DNA of 16,872 nucleotides. Origin: Blastocatellia bacterium. GTDB taxonomy: Bacteria; Acidobacteriota; Blastocatellia; Chloracidobacteriales; JADJPF01. Position numbers and translations under genes: made by a program. The stretch spans positions 1-16,872 of the forward strand of contig JAHFUF010000026.1 of NCBI GenBank assembly GCA_023265235.1. The letters run 5' to 3'. This document shows, piece by piece, positions 1-6,916 of this stretch; position 1 is the stretch's first letter, and every line of letters starts with the position of its first letter. The notes beneath the pieces are model-generated. The model saw nothing but the letters and a program-made list of their open reading frames with translations, had not been told where the DNA came from and did not search any database.

Positions 1-348
1 TATTGCTATATGATAAGTAATTAATCTTTGTCCAGAGTCTTTTTGTTTTCCCCCACCTGAGTAAGGTTTTTGTCTATATCTTAATTCAATTACAATTGGA
101 TCTTGTTCTCCTCGAGTTCGTAATTCTTTAAATCGCCCTCTTTTATCCCAAGCCTTTCTTAGACCTATAGAAAAGCAATCAGATAGAAAAGCAAATACAT
201 CAAAAATAGTTGATTTTCCGCTTCCATTAGGCCCCAAAAATACAGTTAATGATGTTATTTCTTTCAGTTCTAAATTTTTTAGTGCTCGATAATTTTTAAC
301 TTGGAGGTATTCAATTCTAGGAACGGGTTGTTTAGTTTGTTTGCTCAT
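1..348 (-). CDS. AAA family ATPase (AAA_21/COG4637-like), N-terminal part only
   Basis: The minus strand is open from an ATG at 346-348 to the window edge, giving 116 codons with no stop. The N-terminus reads as a strand-helix ('YLQVKNYRALKNLEL') followed by a Walker A motif, GPNGSGKST, at about residues 40-48. This is the layout of SMC/RecF-like and OLD-like AAA ATPases. The next stretch (FDVFAFLSDCF, then KAWDKRGRFKEL) resembles predicted ATPases of the COG4637 type, which in many genomes sit next to a small DUF4276 protein. That partner would lie beyond the left edge, so it cannot be checked here. Such pairs have been proposed to act in defence, but nothing in this window proves that. I see no Shine-Dalgarno before the ATG; a TATTAT box lies at 362-367 (-). 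Walker B and signature motifs are outside the window. Family confidence is fair; function is unknown. Confidence 0.8.
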   Translation of the reverse strand, partial: MSKQTKQPVPRIEYLQVKNYRALKNLELKEITSLTVFLGPNGSGKSTIFDVFAFLSDCFSIGLRKAWDKRGRFKELRTRGEQDPIVIELRYRQKPYSGGGKQKDSGQRLITYHIAI

Positions 349-439
349 AAAAGGGTTTTTTATAATACTGTTTTCTTTCTCTAGGTAGATTACAAATATA
401 ATGTACTAATTTTTTTATAACTTTCAAAGCTATACTTAG

Positions 440-568
440 CTAAAACATTCTCACTAAATAATTTTCCGCGCTATCTATTTGCTCTAAATAGCGGGTTTGT
501 GGTACTTCTAAACTCTCTTCTAATAATAACTTTCTAATTTCACATTCTAATTGAAAATACTCAAGCCG
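440..568 (-). pseudogene. coding-like C-terminal scrap of an unidentified gene
   Basis: On the minus strand, 43 codons run from just after an in-frame TAA (569-571) to a TAG at 440-442. The translation has normal-looking composition: it ends 'LEQIDSAENYLVRMF' and contains a charged helix, ECEIRKLLLEE. There is no ATG, GTG or TTG at a useful position, so it cannot be a complete gene. It reads like the tail of a longer protein whose front has been lost, upstream of the AAA ATPase on the same strand. I do not recognise the family. It may also be chance reading of intergenic DNA. Confidence 0.3.
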
Positions 569-582
569 TTAGGCGGCCATTT

Positions 583-589
583 AAGGAGG
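583..589 (+). promoter_or_regulatory. strong ribosome binding site of gapA
   Basis: AAGGAGG lies 10 bases before the gapA ATG and matches the anti-Shine-Dalgarno closely. It is the strongest SD in the window and fits a highly expressed glycolytic gene. It also fixes the gapA start at 600. No convincing -35/-10 pair was found between 349 and 582. Confidence 0.75.
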
Positions 590-599
590 CTCTTTTATC

Positions 600-1607
600 A
601 TGGCAATCAAGGTTGGTATTAATGGATTTGGTCGTATTGGTCGTAACTTATTGCGTTCAGCGATAAATAACCCAGAAATAGAATTTGTTGCTGTTAATGA
701 TATTACTGATGCTAAAACCCTGGCACACTTACTAAAGTATGACTCTATTATTGGCACTTTTGATGCTAAGGTTGAAGTAGCAGACAATGCTTTGATAGTC
801 AATGGGCGTACTGTAAAAGTTTATAGTGAACCTAATGTTTCTAAAATTGATTGGGGATCAGTAGGAGCAGAAATAGTAGTAGAATCAACAGGTAGATTTG
901 TTGATAAAGAAAATTGCTCGCTGCATTTACGTGATGGTGTTAAAAAAGTTATTATTTCAGCCCCTGCAAAAGATGAGGATATCACTTTAGTTTTAGGTGT
1001 TAATGATACTGCCTATGATAGAACAAACCATCATGTAATTTCTAATGCTTCTTGTACTACTAATTGTTTAGCCCCAGTAGCCAAAGTAGTTCATGAAAAA
1101 TTTAATATTATTCGTGGCTCAATGACCACTATTCACTCTTACACCAATGATCAAAAGATTCTAGACCTTCCTCATAAAGACTTGCGTCGTGCTCGTGCTG
1201 CGGCAATGTCAATGATTCCTACTACTACAGGAGCAGCCAAGGCCATTGGGCTAGTAATCCCAGAATTAAAAGGCAAGCTAGATGGTATTGCTATACGTGT
1301 ACCAACCCCTAATGTGTCAGTAGTCGATTTGGTTGTATCGGTTGAGAAAGCTACTACTAAAGAAGAAGTTAACAAAGCTTTGAAAGAAGCTGCCCATGAG
1401 TCAATGCAAAATATTTTAGAATTCTGTGAAGAAGAGCTTGTATCAATAGACTTTCGAGGTAATCCTCATTCCTCAATTGTAGATGCAGGTTATACAAAAG
1501 TAATAGACGGCCAAATGATTCACTTAATGGCTTGGTATGATAACGAATGGGGTTATAGCTGCCGTGTTCGAGATCTAATTAAGTTTCTAGTAGATAAAGG
1601 TTTATAA
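600..1607 (+). CDS. gapA: glyceraldehyde-3-phosphate dehydrogenase, type I, NAD-dependent
   Basis: This cytosolic glycolytic enzyme converts glyceraldehyde-3-phosphate, NAD+ and phosphate to 1,3-bisphosphoglycerate. At 335 residues it has the usual family length. The Rossmann motif GINGFGRIGRN is at residues 6-16, the catalytic Cys is C152 in SNASCTTNC, and the general base is H179 in TIHSYT. Asp34 at the end of the second strand, together with a Leu-Pro pair in 'ILDLPHKDLRRAR', marks NAD rather than NADP preference. It is the first gene of a run with pgk (17 bases on), tpiA and secG, and has the strongest SD of the group, so it probably leads the operon. Product is certain; the cofactor call is inference from known GapA residues. 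Confidence 0.98.
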   Translation: MAIKVGINGFGRIGRNLLRSAINNPEIEFVAVNDITDAKTLAHLLKYDSIIGTFDAKVEVADNALIVNGRTVKVYSEPNVSKIDWGSVGAEIVVESTGRFVDKENCSLHLRDGVKKVIISAPAKDEDITLVLGVNDTAYDRTNHHVISNASCTTNCLAPVAKVVHEKFNIIRGSMTTIHSYTNDQKILDLPHKDLRRARAAAMSMIPTTTGAAKAIGLVIPELKGKLDGIAIRVPTPNVSVVDLVVSVEKATTKEEVNKALKEAAHESMQNILEFCEEELVSIDFRGNPHSSIVDAGYTKVIDGQMIHLMAWYDNEWGYSCRVRDLIKFLVDKGL

Positions 1608-1624
1608 AACTTTAAGGGGAAGCT

Positions 1625-2812
1625 ATGAAAAAAGTAACAATCAAAGACTTAGAACTAGCAGGTAAAAGACTTTTTATTCGTGTGGACTTTAATGTTCCTC
1701 TAGATGGAGGGCAAGTTGGTGATGATACTCGTATTCAAGCTTCCCTGCCTACGATTCGTTACGCACTAGAAAAAGGTGCTAAGGTTATTCTTGCTTCACA
1801 TTTAGGAAGGCCAAAAGGAAAAATTAATCCTAAATATTCACTTAAACCTGTTGCTGATCGGCTGGCTAAGCTACTAGGAAAGCCTGTTAAGTTTGCTAAT
1901 GATTGTGTTGGCAGTGAAGTAGAAACCCAAGTAGCAGGTCTAGTTGATGGAGAGGTTTTACTACTGGAAAACCTACGTTTTCATGAAGCTGAGGAAAACA
2001 ATGAAGAGGGTTTTTCGCGTCAATTAGCATCTCTTTGTGATTTGTATATTAATGATGCTTTTGGCACTGCGCATCGTGCCCACGCCTCTACAGTTGGGAT
2101 GACTCAATTTGTTGCAAAAGCTGGTGCAGGCTTTTTGATGGAAAAAGAACTTGAGTACTTAGGTAAAGCTGTTTATGCACCAGAACCACCATTTGTTGTA
2201 ATTTTAGGTGGAGCAAAAGTGTCTGACAAAATCGAGGTAATAGAAAATTTGTTAAAAAGTGCTAATGTCCTACTTATTGGCGGGGCAATGGCTTATACCT
2301 TCTTAAAAGCTCAAGGGCTGCAAATAGGTAAATCTTTGGTAGAAAATGACAAACTAGAATTAGCAAAAGAGCTAATGAGTAAAGCAAAAGAGCTAGGAGT
2401 ACAATTAATTTTGCCAGTTGATCATATAGTAGCTAAAAATATGGATACTGCTGAAGGGTTACGTGAAACTTCAATTACTGATACTGCTGAAGATGAAGCA
2501 GGATTTGATATTGGCTCTTCTACAATTAAAAATTATTGTGCAGAAATCGCTAAGGCTAAAACTATTGTTTGGAATGGCCCAATGGGTATTTTTGAAAAAG
2601 AAAGTTACGCTCAAGGAACAAAGGCTGTTGCCTTGGCAGTAGCTGATTCTAAAGGTATTACGGTAATTGGTGGCGGTGATTCGGTTGCAGCAATTAATCA
2701 AGCGGGTGTTGCCAACAAAGTAAGCCATGTTTCTACTGGTGGAGGAGCAAGCTTAGAGTTTCTTTCTGGCATAGAACTCCCAGGAGTAAAAGCTTTAGCA
2801 GAAGCAGCTTAA
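1625..2812 (+). CDS. pgk: phosphoglycerate kinase
   Basis: PGK transfers the acyl phosphate of 1,3-bisphosphoglycerate to ADP, giving ATP and 3-phosphoglycerate. At 395 residues it is the usual monomeric bacterial size. The N-domain substrate site shows RVDFNVPLD (19-27), R36 and SHLGRPKG (58-65). The C-domain nucleotide site shows GGAKVSDKI (195-203), WNGPMGIFE (316-324) and the glycine-rich GGGDS (349-353). It starts 17 bases after gapA with an SD (aagggga) before the ATG, so it is co-transcribed and not fused to tpiA as in some lineages. Its product feeds both lower glycolysis and SerA, encoded further right. Confidence 0.98.
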   Translation: MKKVTIKDLELAGKRLFIRVDFNVPLDGGQVGDDTRIQASLPTIRYALEKGAKVILASHLGRPKGKINPKYSLKPVADRLAKLLGKPVKFANDCVGSEVETQVAGLVDGEVLLLENLRFHEAEENNEEGFSRQLASLCDLYINDAFGTAHRAHASTVGMTQFVAKAGAGFLMEKELEYLGKAVYAPEPPFVVILGGAKVSDKIEVIENLLKSANVLLIGGAMAYTFLKAQGLQIGKSLVENDKLELAKELMSKAKELGVQLILPVDHIVAKNMDTAEGLRETSITDTAEDEAGFDIGSSTIKNYCAEIAKAKTIVWNGPMGIFEKESYAQGTKAVALAVADSKGITVIGGGDSVAAINQAGVANKVSHVSTGGGASLEFLSGIELPGVKALAEAA

Positions 2813-2843
2813 GACTAAAATCAAGTATGTAAAAGGGGAAATA

Positions 2844-3599
2844 ATGCGACGACCTGTAATTGTTGGAAATTGGAAAATGTTTAAGTTGATTTCTGAAGCA
2901 GTACAACTCGTCTTGGACTTAAAGCCCCAAGTGGTTAATTCCTATCATGCGGAAATAGTTGTTGCACCTCCTTTTACAGCATTAAAAACTGTTAATGATC
3001 GCTTGGAAGGATCAAATATAAAAACTGCGGGTCAAAATCTTTGCGATCAATTAGGACAAGGCGCGTTTACTGGAGAAATTTCTGGGGCAATGCTAAAAGA
3101 CTTAGGTTGTAGTTATGTTATTGTTGGGCATTCAGAGCGACGCCAGTATTACCAAGAAACTGATGAAGTGGTAAATAAAAAGACTCGGGCTGCGTTAAAT
3201 GCTGGGCTTACACCAATTGTTTGTGTTGGAGAAAGACTAGCAGAACGTGAAAATGATCAGATGGAAATAGTTGTTGGTCGACAAGTGCGTGATGGATTAA
3301 GTGGCTTGACACCCGAAGAACTTTCGCTTATTCTCATCGCTTACGAGCCGGTTTTGGCTATTGGTACAGGACGCACCGCAACCCCTGAAATTGCAGCAAA
3401 AATGCACAAATTTATTCGCGGTCTTATTGCTGAAAATTGGGGTAATCAATTAAGTGAAAACATACGAATTCTTTATGGCGGTAGTGTTAAGCCTGATAAT
3501 ATTTCTGTACTAATGGCAGAATCAGATATTGATGGTGCTTTAGTTGGTGGTGCTAGCTTAGATGCTACTAATTTTGCACAAATCGTAAACTATAAATAA
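2844..3599 (+). CDS. tpiA: triose-phosphate isomerase
   Basis: TIM interconverts dihydroxyacetone phosphate and glyceraldehyde-3-phosphate. It is a 251-residue (beta/alpha)8 barrel of ordinary length. All catalytic parts are visible: GNWKM with K11, the electrophile H96 in IVGHSERR, the base E168 in AYEPVLAIGTG, and the phosphate-binding YGGSV near residue 212. An SD (aaaagggg) precedes the ATG, and the gap to pgk is 31 bases. The order gap-pgk-tpi-secG is common in bacteria and supports one transcript. Confidence 0.98.
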   Translation: MRRPVIVGNWKMFKLISEAVQLVLDLKPQVVNSYHAEIVVAPPFTALKTVNDRLEGSNIKTAGQNLCDQLGQGAFTGEISGAMLKDLGCSYVIVGHSERRQYYQETDEVVNKKTRAALNAGLTPIVCVGERLAERENDQMEIVVGRQVRDGLSGLTPEELSLILIAYEPVLAIGTGRTATPEIAAKMHKFIRGLIAENWGNQLSENIRILYGGSVKPDNISVLMAESDIDGALVGGASLDATNFAQIVNYK

Positions 3600-3632
3600 T
3601 TGGTAATTCAATAGTTAGGTAGTATTTTACTC

Positions 3633-4136
3633 ATGTTTTGGTATAGTTGGTTATTATTAGCTTTGTTTGTGATTTGTAGCCTGTTTTTGATAGGCTCTGT
3701 CTTACTACAGTCGGGCAAAGGCGATTTAGCTTCGGCTCTTGGCGGTGGTGCTGCACAAAGTGCTTTTGGCCCAAGAAGTGCTGCTAGTACTCTTGCTAGA
3801 GTAACCCTAGTTGCCTCTGTTGGTTTTATGATTTTAGCTTTTATGTTTTCCTTGCCAAATATTTTGGGGGGCGGTTCTGTTGCTACAGAATTAGATAAAG
3901 ATCCATTAGCTCCAAAAGCCTCTCCTATTCCACTTGCTTCTCCTCTTGCTAGCCCAGCACCTATATCAACAGGTCAAACAAATGCTACTCCAGCACCTGC
4001 TGTTACTCCTAGCAGTGAAGTAAAAGAAGACAAGAGTGGAGCTAAAGCTGATGATAAAGCTAAGCCAGTTGATGGTAAAACTCCAAAAGCTGATGCATCT
4101 ACAGGTAGTAAAGACACTAAGCCAGTAAGTAAATAA
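3633..4136 (+). CDS. secG: preprotein translocase subunit SecG with long C-terminal tail
   Basis: SecG is the small non-essential subunit of the SecYEG channel and helps SecA-driven export. The first membrane segment is about residues 5-26 (WLLLALFVICSLFLIGSVLLQ). It is followed by the family signature QSGKGDLASALGGGAAQSAFGPR and a second segment near 55-77. From about residue 85 the protein becomes a hydrophilic tail of nearly 80 residues, first Pro/Ala/Ser-rich and then Lys/Asp-rich. This makes it 167 residues against about 110 in E. coli. Similar tails occur in other phyla, but their role is unknown. The SD is weak (AGGT 12 bases ahead). It sits between tpiA and tRNA-Leu(GAG); the secG-leuU order also occurs in E. 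coli. Confidence 0.93.
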   Translation: MFWYSWLLLALFVICSLFLIGSVLLQSGKGDLASALGGGAAQSAFGPRSAASTLARVTLVASVGFMILAFMFSLPNILGGGSVATELDKDPLAPKASPIPLASPLASPAPISTGQTNATPAPAVTPSSEVKEDKSGAKADDKAKPVDGKTPKADASTGSKDTKPVSK

Positions 4137-4155
4137 AATAGATTTTAGTTATTTT

Positions 4156-4237
4156 GCCGAAGTGGTGGAATTGGCAGACACGTACGTTTGAGGGGCGTAT
4201 AGGGCAACCTGTGGGGGTTCAAGTCCCCCCTCCGGCA
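4156..4237 (+). tRNA. tRNA-Leu (anticodon GAG)
   Basis: This is an 82-base class II tRNA without an encoded CCA. The acceptor 5' strand GCCGAAG pairs with CTCCGGC, leaving one A-C mismatch at 5-68. The D arm has the leucine-type 'TGGTGGAATTGGCAGACAC'. The anticodon stem TACGT/GCGTA flanks the loop TTTGAGG, giving anticodon GAG (codons CUC/CUU). A variable arm AGG-GCAA-CCT follows, then a T arm of GGGGG/CCCCC around TTCAAGT. The discriminator is A73, as expected for leucine. It lies 19 bases after secG and is probably co-transcribed with it. Confidence 0.95.
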
Positions 4238-4247
4238 TAACTAGTTA

Positions 4248-4278
4248 AAAAGGGGAGGAAATTATTTCCTCCCCTTTT
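4248..4278 (+). terminator. intrinsic terminator after tRNA-Leu
   Basis: A perfect 15-base inverted repeat flanks one central base: AAAAGGGGAGGAAAT and its complement. The GC-rich core GGGGAGG/CCTCCCC has A and T flanks and is followed by TTTTGCTTTTT. This is a textbook rho-independent terminator closing the gapA-tRNA-Leu unit. Because the stem is flanked by A's on one side and T's on the other, it could also stop transcripts from the minus strand. Confidence 0.9.
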
Positions 4279-4311
4279 GCTTTTTAGGTTAAACCTTGTA
4301 GGACAGACCCA

Positions 4312-4346
4312 TATAAAAGAATAAAGGCAAACTGGTTGCCCTTATT
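4312..4346 (-). terminator. intrinsic terminator of der, overlapping its stop codon
   Basis: On the minus strand AATAAGGGCAA pairs with TTGCCTTTATT around a CCAGT loop. This gives 11 pairs with one G-U. The next bases are CTTTTAT. The stem begins inside the last codons and stop of der (TAA at 4342-4344), so translation and hairpin formation overlap. Fairly sure. Confidence 0.7.
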
Positions 4347-5721
4347 TTTTATTACTTGTTTTTGCTTTTTCTTTAATCCTTATTGGTGTAGCAAAAAAGC
4401 CAAACTCTTCTCTTAAACGATTTTCTATATAACGTTCATAAGAAAAATGTAGACGTTTTTGAGTTGTGTTAGTAAAAACTACAAAAGTAGGGGGTGCAAT
4501 TCCTCCCTGAGTAATATAGCGTACTTTAAGCTGACTTTTACTTGGTGTAGAAGCACGAGGCTGAGCCAAATTACTTTCAAAAAACCGATTTAATTCTGCT
4601 GTCGTAATACGTGAATTACGTGCTTGATAGGCACGAGCAGCAATATCTAAAAGCTTAATTACTCGTTGACCTGTAAGGGCAGAAATAAAAATAACAGGAG
4701 CATAATCCAAATACTTCATTTTTTCGCGTAAGTTTTTTTCATATTCTATTACCGTGTAAGTATCTTTTTCAATCAAGTCCCATTTATTTACTACAATTAC
4801 TACTGAACAACCTGCTTCATGTGCATAACCAGCAATGTTAGCATCTAAAGCTGTCGCACCTTCTACAGAATCAAGTAATAAAAAGGCAACATCAGCTTGT
4901 TCAATACTTTTTCTAGCCATTACAACAGAAAGTTTTTCTGGCCCTTCAGTAGTTTTTCCTTTGCGACGAATTCCAGCAGTATCAATTATGCGAAAACGGT
5001 TAGAATCATGTTCTAATACAGTGTCAATTGCATCCCTAGTTGTGCCAGCAACAGGAGAAACAATAACACGATTTTCTCCTAGCAGGCGATTGACTAACGA
5101 AGATTTCCCTACATTGGGGCGTCCAATAATAGCAATTTTAACTTCTTTAACCTTTTGTTTTTCTTTTTCTGGAAAAGGTAGAAGTTTAACTACCTCGTCT
5201 AAAAGCTCCCCTGTTCCATTGCCATGTTCGGCAGAGACAGCAAAAACCTCTTTAAACCCTAGAGAGTAAAATTCTGCTGCATGACTTTCAATTTTTTGAG
5301 CATCAGTTTTATTTGCTACTACAAAGGTAGGTTTTCCTAATCCTCTAAGTAGTCCTGCTAGCTCTTCGTCTAGTGATGTGATGCCTGCGCGTGCGTCTAC
5401 TAGCATAAGGATCAGGCTAGCTTTATCAATTGCTACACGAGCTTGACGCAAAATATTAATAGGTATTTCTGCTTCATCATCAGGGATAATACCTCCTGTA
5501 TCAACTATTTCAAACTCATAACCTGTCCAAAGAACACGACCATAAATACGATCACGAGTAAGACCAGGAATATCAGCTACTAAGGCGCGTCGAGTTTCTG
5601 TTAATCGATTGAATAGTGTAGATTTGCCTACATTAGGACGGCCTATAATCACCACAGAAGGGCAGCTAATGTTAGGAGTTGTAGGATCTTCAATATTTTC
5701 TAATACTTGACTTACTTCCAT
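4342..5721 (-). CDS. der: ribosome biogenesis GTPase Der (EngA)
   Basis: Der is an essential tandem GTPase that binds the 50S subunit during assembly. It is 459 residues, a normal length. The first G domain has GRPNVGKS (27-34), DTGGI (74-78) and NKTD (137-140). The second has GRPNVGKS (200-207), DTAGIRRKGK (247-256) and NKWD (312-315). A KH-like domain fills about 375-459 and ends in a Lys-rich tail. About 20 residues precede the first G domain, slightly more than usual. Only a weak AGG lies before the ATG, so a later start is possible, though none is better supported. It follows psuG on the same strand after a 105-base gap holding a hairpin, so it may have its own promoter. Confidence 0.97.
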   Translation of the reverse strand: MEVSQVLENIEDPTTPNISCPSVVIIGRPNVGKSTLFNRLTETRRALVADIPGLTRDRIYGRVLWTGYEFEIVDTGGIIPDDEAEIPINILRQARVAIDKASLILMLVDARAGITSLDEELAGLLRGLGKPTFVVANKTDAQKIESHAAEFYSLGFKEVFAVSAEHGNGTGELLDEVVKLLPFPEKEKQKVKEVKIAIIGRPNVGKSSLVNRLLGENRVIVSPVAGTTRDAIDTVLEHDSNRFRIIDTAGIRRKGKTTEGPEKLSVVMARKSIEQADVAFLLLDSVEGATALDANIAGYAHEAGCSVVIVVNKWDLIEKDTYTVIEYEKNLREKMKYLDYAPVIFISALTGQRVIKLLDIAARAYQARNSRITTAELNRFFESNLAQPRASTPSKSQLKVRYITQGGIAPPTFVVFTNTTQKRLHFSYERYIENRLREEFGFFATPIRIKEKAKTSNKK

Positions 5722-5799
5722 AAATTTTAAAACCTATTCTGTTCCCAGCTAAAGTATTGGGCTATTATCAATTACCCTTATAGGGCAAATATTTACATT

Positions 5800-5821
5800 A
5801 AAAAAGGCTAAAACCTTTTTT
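5800..5821 (-). terminator. weak hairpin terminator after psuG
   Basis: AAAAAAGG pairs with CCTTTTTT around a six-base loop, five bases beyond the psuG stop. Read on the minus strand the right arm is itself the T run. Only two GC pairs hold the stem, so it may be leaky and allow some read-through to der. A second small dyad, CCCT-TAT-AGGG, lies at 5775-5785. Confidence 0.5.
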
Positions 5822-5826
5822 GCTTA

Positions 5827-6744
5827 TTATTTAAGTTGTTGGGCTAATGCTACGGCAATTGCTCCAGCCACACGAGCGTTATTTTCAAGCAAAGCCATGT
5901 TTGTTGTAACAGATCGCCCATTAGTAAGTGCTTCCATTTTACTTAGTAAGAATGGTGTAACGGCTCGACCATGAATTTTTTCGCGTTCTGCTTCTGCCAT
6001 AGCGATTTGGTAAAAAATTTCCATTTCTTGAGCAGGAATTTCTTGAGCTTCTGGTAAAGGGACTACTACTAAAAGCCCACTCTTAAAACCAAGATTCCAA
6101 TGCTCTTTAGCAATTCGTGCTACATCTGATGGCTCACTCGCGATAATATCAAGTTTAATGCCGCTAGTACGAGAGTAAAAAGCTGGTAACTCATCTGTCC
6201 GATAACCAATAAGAGGTATTCCTAGAGTTTCTAATACTTCTACTGTGCGTGGCAAGTCTAGAATAGATTTAGCTCCAGCACAAACTACAATCAAAGGGTA
6301 TTTAGCTAGTGCCATTAAATCAGAGGAAATATCAAAGGATTTTTCTGCGTCCCTATGTACTCCACCAATTCCACCTGTGGAAAAAACTGAGATTTTAGCT
6401 AAAGCTGCTAAATGCATAGTTGTAGAAACTGTTGTAGCTCCCCAACGACCCTGTGACATAATTGCGCTTAAGTTACTAAGGTTAGTTTTTACTATATCAT
6501 CACGTATCCCTAGTTCATCTATTTCTTCTGTTGTACAACCAACTTTGGCAATACCACCAATAATTGCAATTGTAGCAGGTTTTGCTCCTTGTAGGCGGAT
6601 AGCAGCTTGACAACGATAGGCAGCAGTAAGATTGTGTGGAGATGGCAGCCCAGTAGCAATAACAGCAGATTCTAGTGCAACTATAGCCTCTCCTTCCATT
6701 TGGGTTACTTCAATATCATCAGATATCACTATATTGGTTGGCAA
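5827..6744 (-). CDS. psuG: pseudouridine-5'-phosphate glycosidase
   Basis: PsuG cleaves the C-C glycosidic bond of pseudouridine-5'-phosphate reversibly to uracil and ribose-5-phosphate in RNA catabolism. At 305 residues it has the family length. The catalytic set known from the E. coli enzyme is present: E25 in ALESAVIATGLP, H130 in GGIGGVHR, D142 in DISSDL and K159 in CAGAKSILD. The D-to-K spacing of 17 is as in E. coli. The C-terminus carries NGRSVTTNMALLENNA, also typical. The start is TTG at 6742-6744, chosen because AGGAG sits six bases ahead and the next ATG (residue 16) would trim close to the active-site Glu. The usual partner kinase psuK is not next to it. Sure of the family. Confidence 0.95.
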   Translation of the reverse strand: MPTNIVISDDIEVTQMEGEAIVALESAVIATGLPSPHNLTAAYRCQAAIRLQGAKPATIAIIGGIAKVGCTTEEIDELGIRDDIVKTNLSNLSAIMSQGRWGATTVSTTMHLAALAKISVFSTGGIGGVHRDAEKSFDISSDLMALAKYPLIVVCAGAKSILDLPRTVEVLETLGIPLIGYRTDELPAFYSRTSGIKLDIIASEPSDVARIAKEHWNLGFKSGLLVVVPLPEAQEIPAQEMEIFYQIAMAEAEREKIHGRAVTPFLLSKMEALTNGRSVTTNMALLENNARVAGAIAVALAQQLK

Positions 6745-6826
6745 AGTTGTCTCCTAAAAATTTCTTTAAGTTGTCTAGGATAAATAAAAGGCTTTAGTTG
6801 GTTAGCATATTTACCTTAAACGGTAT

Positions 6827-6832
6827 TATAAT
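6827..6832 (+). promoter_or_regulatory. candidate -10 box of the glgC promoter
   Basis: A perfect TATAAT lies in the psuG-glgC divergent gap. A poor -35, TTAGCA at 6802-6807, sits 19 bases ahead. The surrounding ATTATAAT is self-complementary, so the minus strand also shows TATAAT at 6825-6830, which could serve psuG. If used for glgC, the leader would start near 6839 and contain the 20-bp tandem repeat. Confidence 0.4.
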
Positions 6833-6848
6833 TTTTTCGCCAGCTTCA

Positions 6849-6888
6849 AACGAGTTTATTTACCATATAACGAGTTTATTTACCATAT
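6849..6888. repeat. exact tandem duplication, 2 x 20 bp, in the glgC leader
   Basis: The 20-base unit aacgagtttatttaccatat occurs twice with no change and no spacer (6849-6868, 6869-6888). The second copy ends nine bases before the SD of glgC. A period of about two helical turns would put two binding sites on one face of the DNA, but a recent slippage duplication is equally possible. Confidence 0.9.
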
Positions 6889-6916
6889 TCCAACCGCAAG
6901 AGGAGAAAATAAGACT

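Noticed and set aside
349..599. A riboswitch or defined promoter upstream of gapA.
   Set aside because: I found no convincing -35/-10 pair on the plus strand and no conserved aptamer-like structure; only the SD is clear.
4835..5269. A 144-codon open frame opposite der.
   Set aside because: It mirrors conserved Der motifs, has no SD or recognisable domain, and is a shadow of codon bias.
6245..6610. A 121-codon open frame opposite psuG.
   Set aside because: It is antisense to catalytic regions of PsuG and has no family features.
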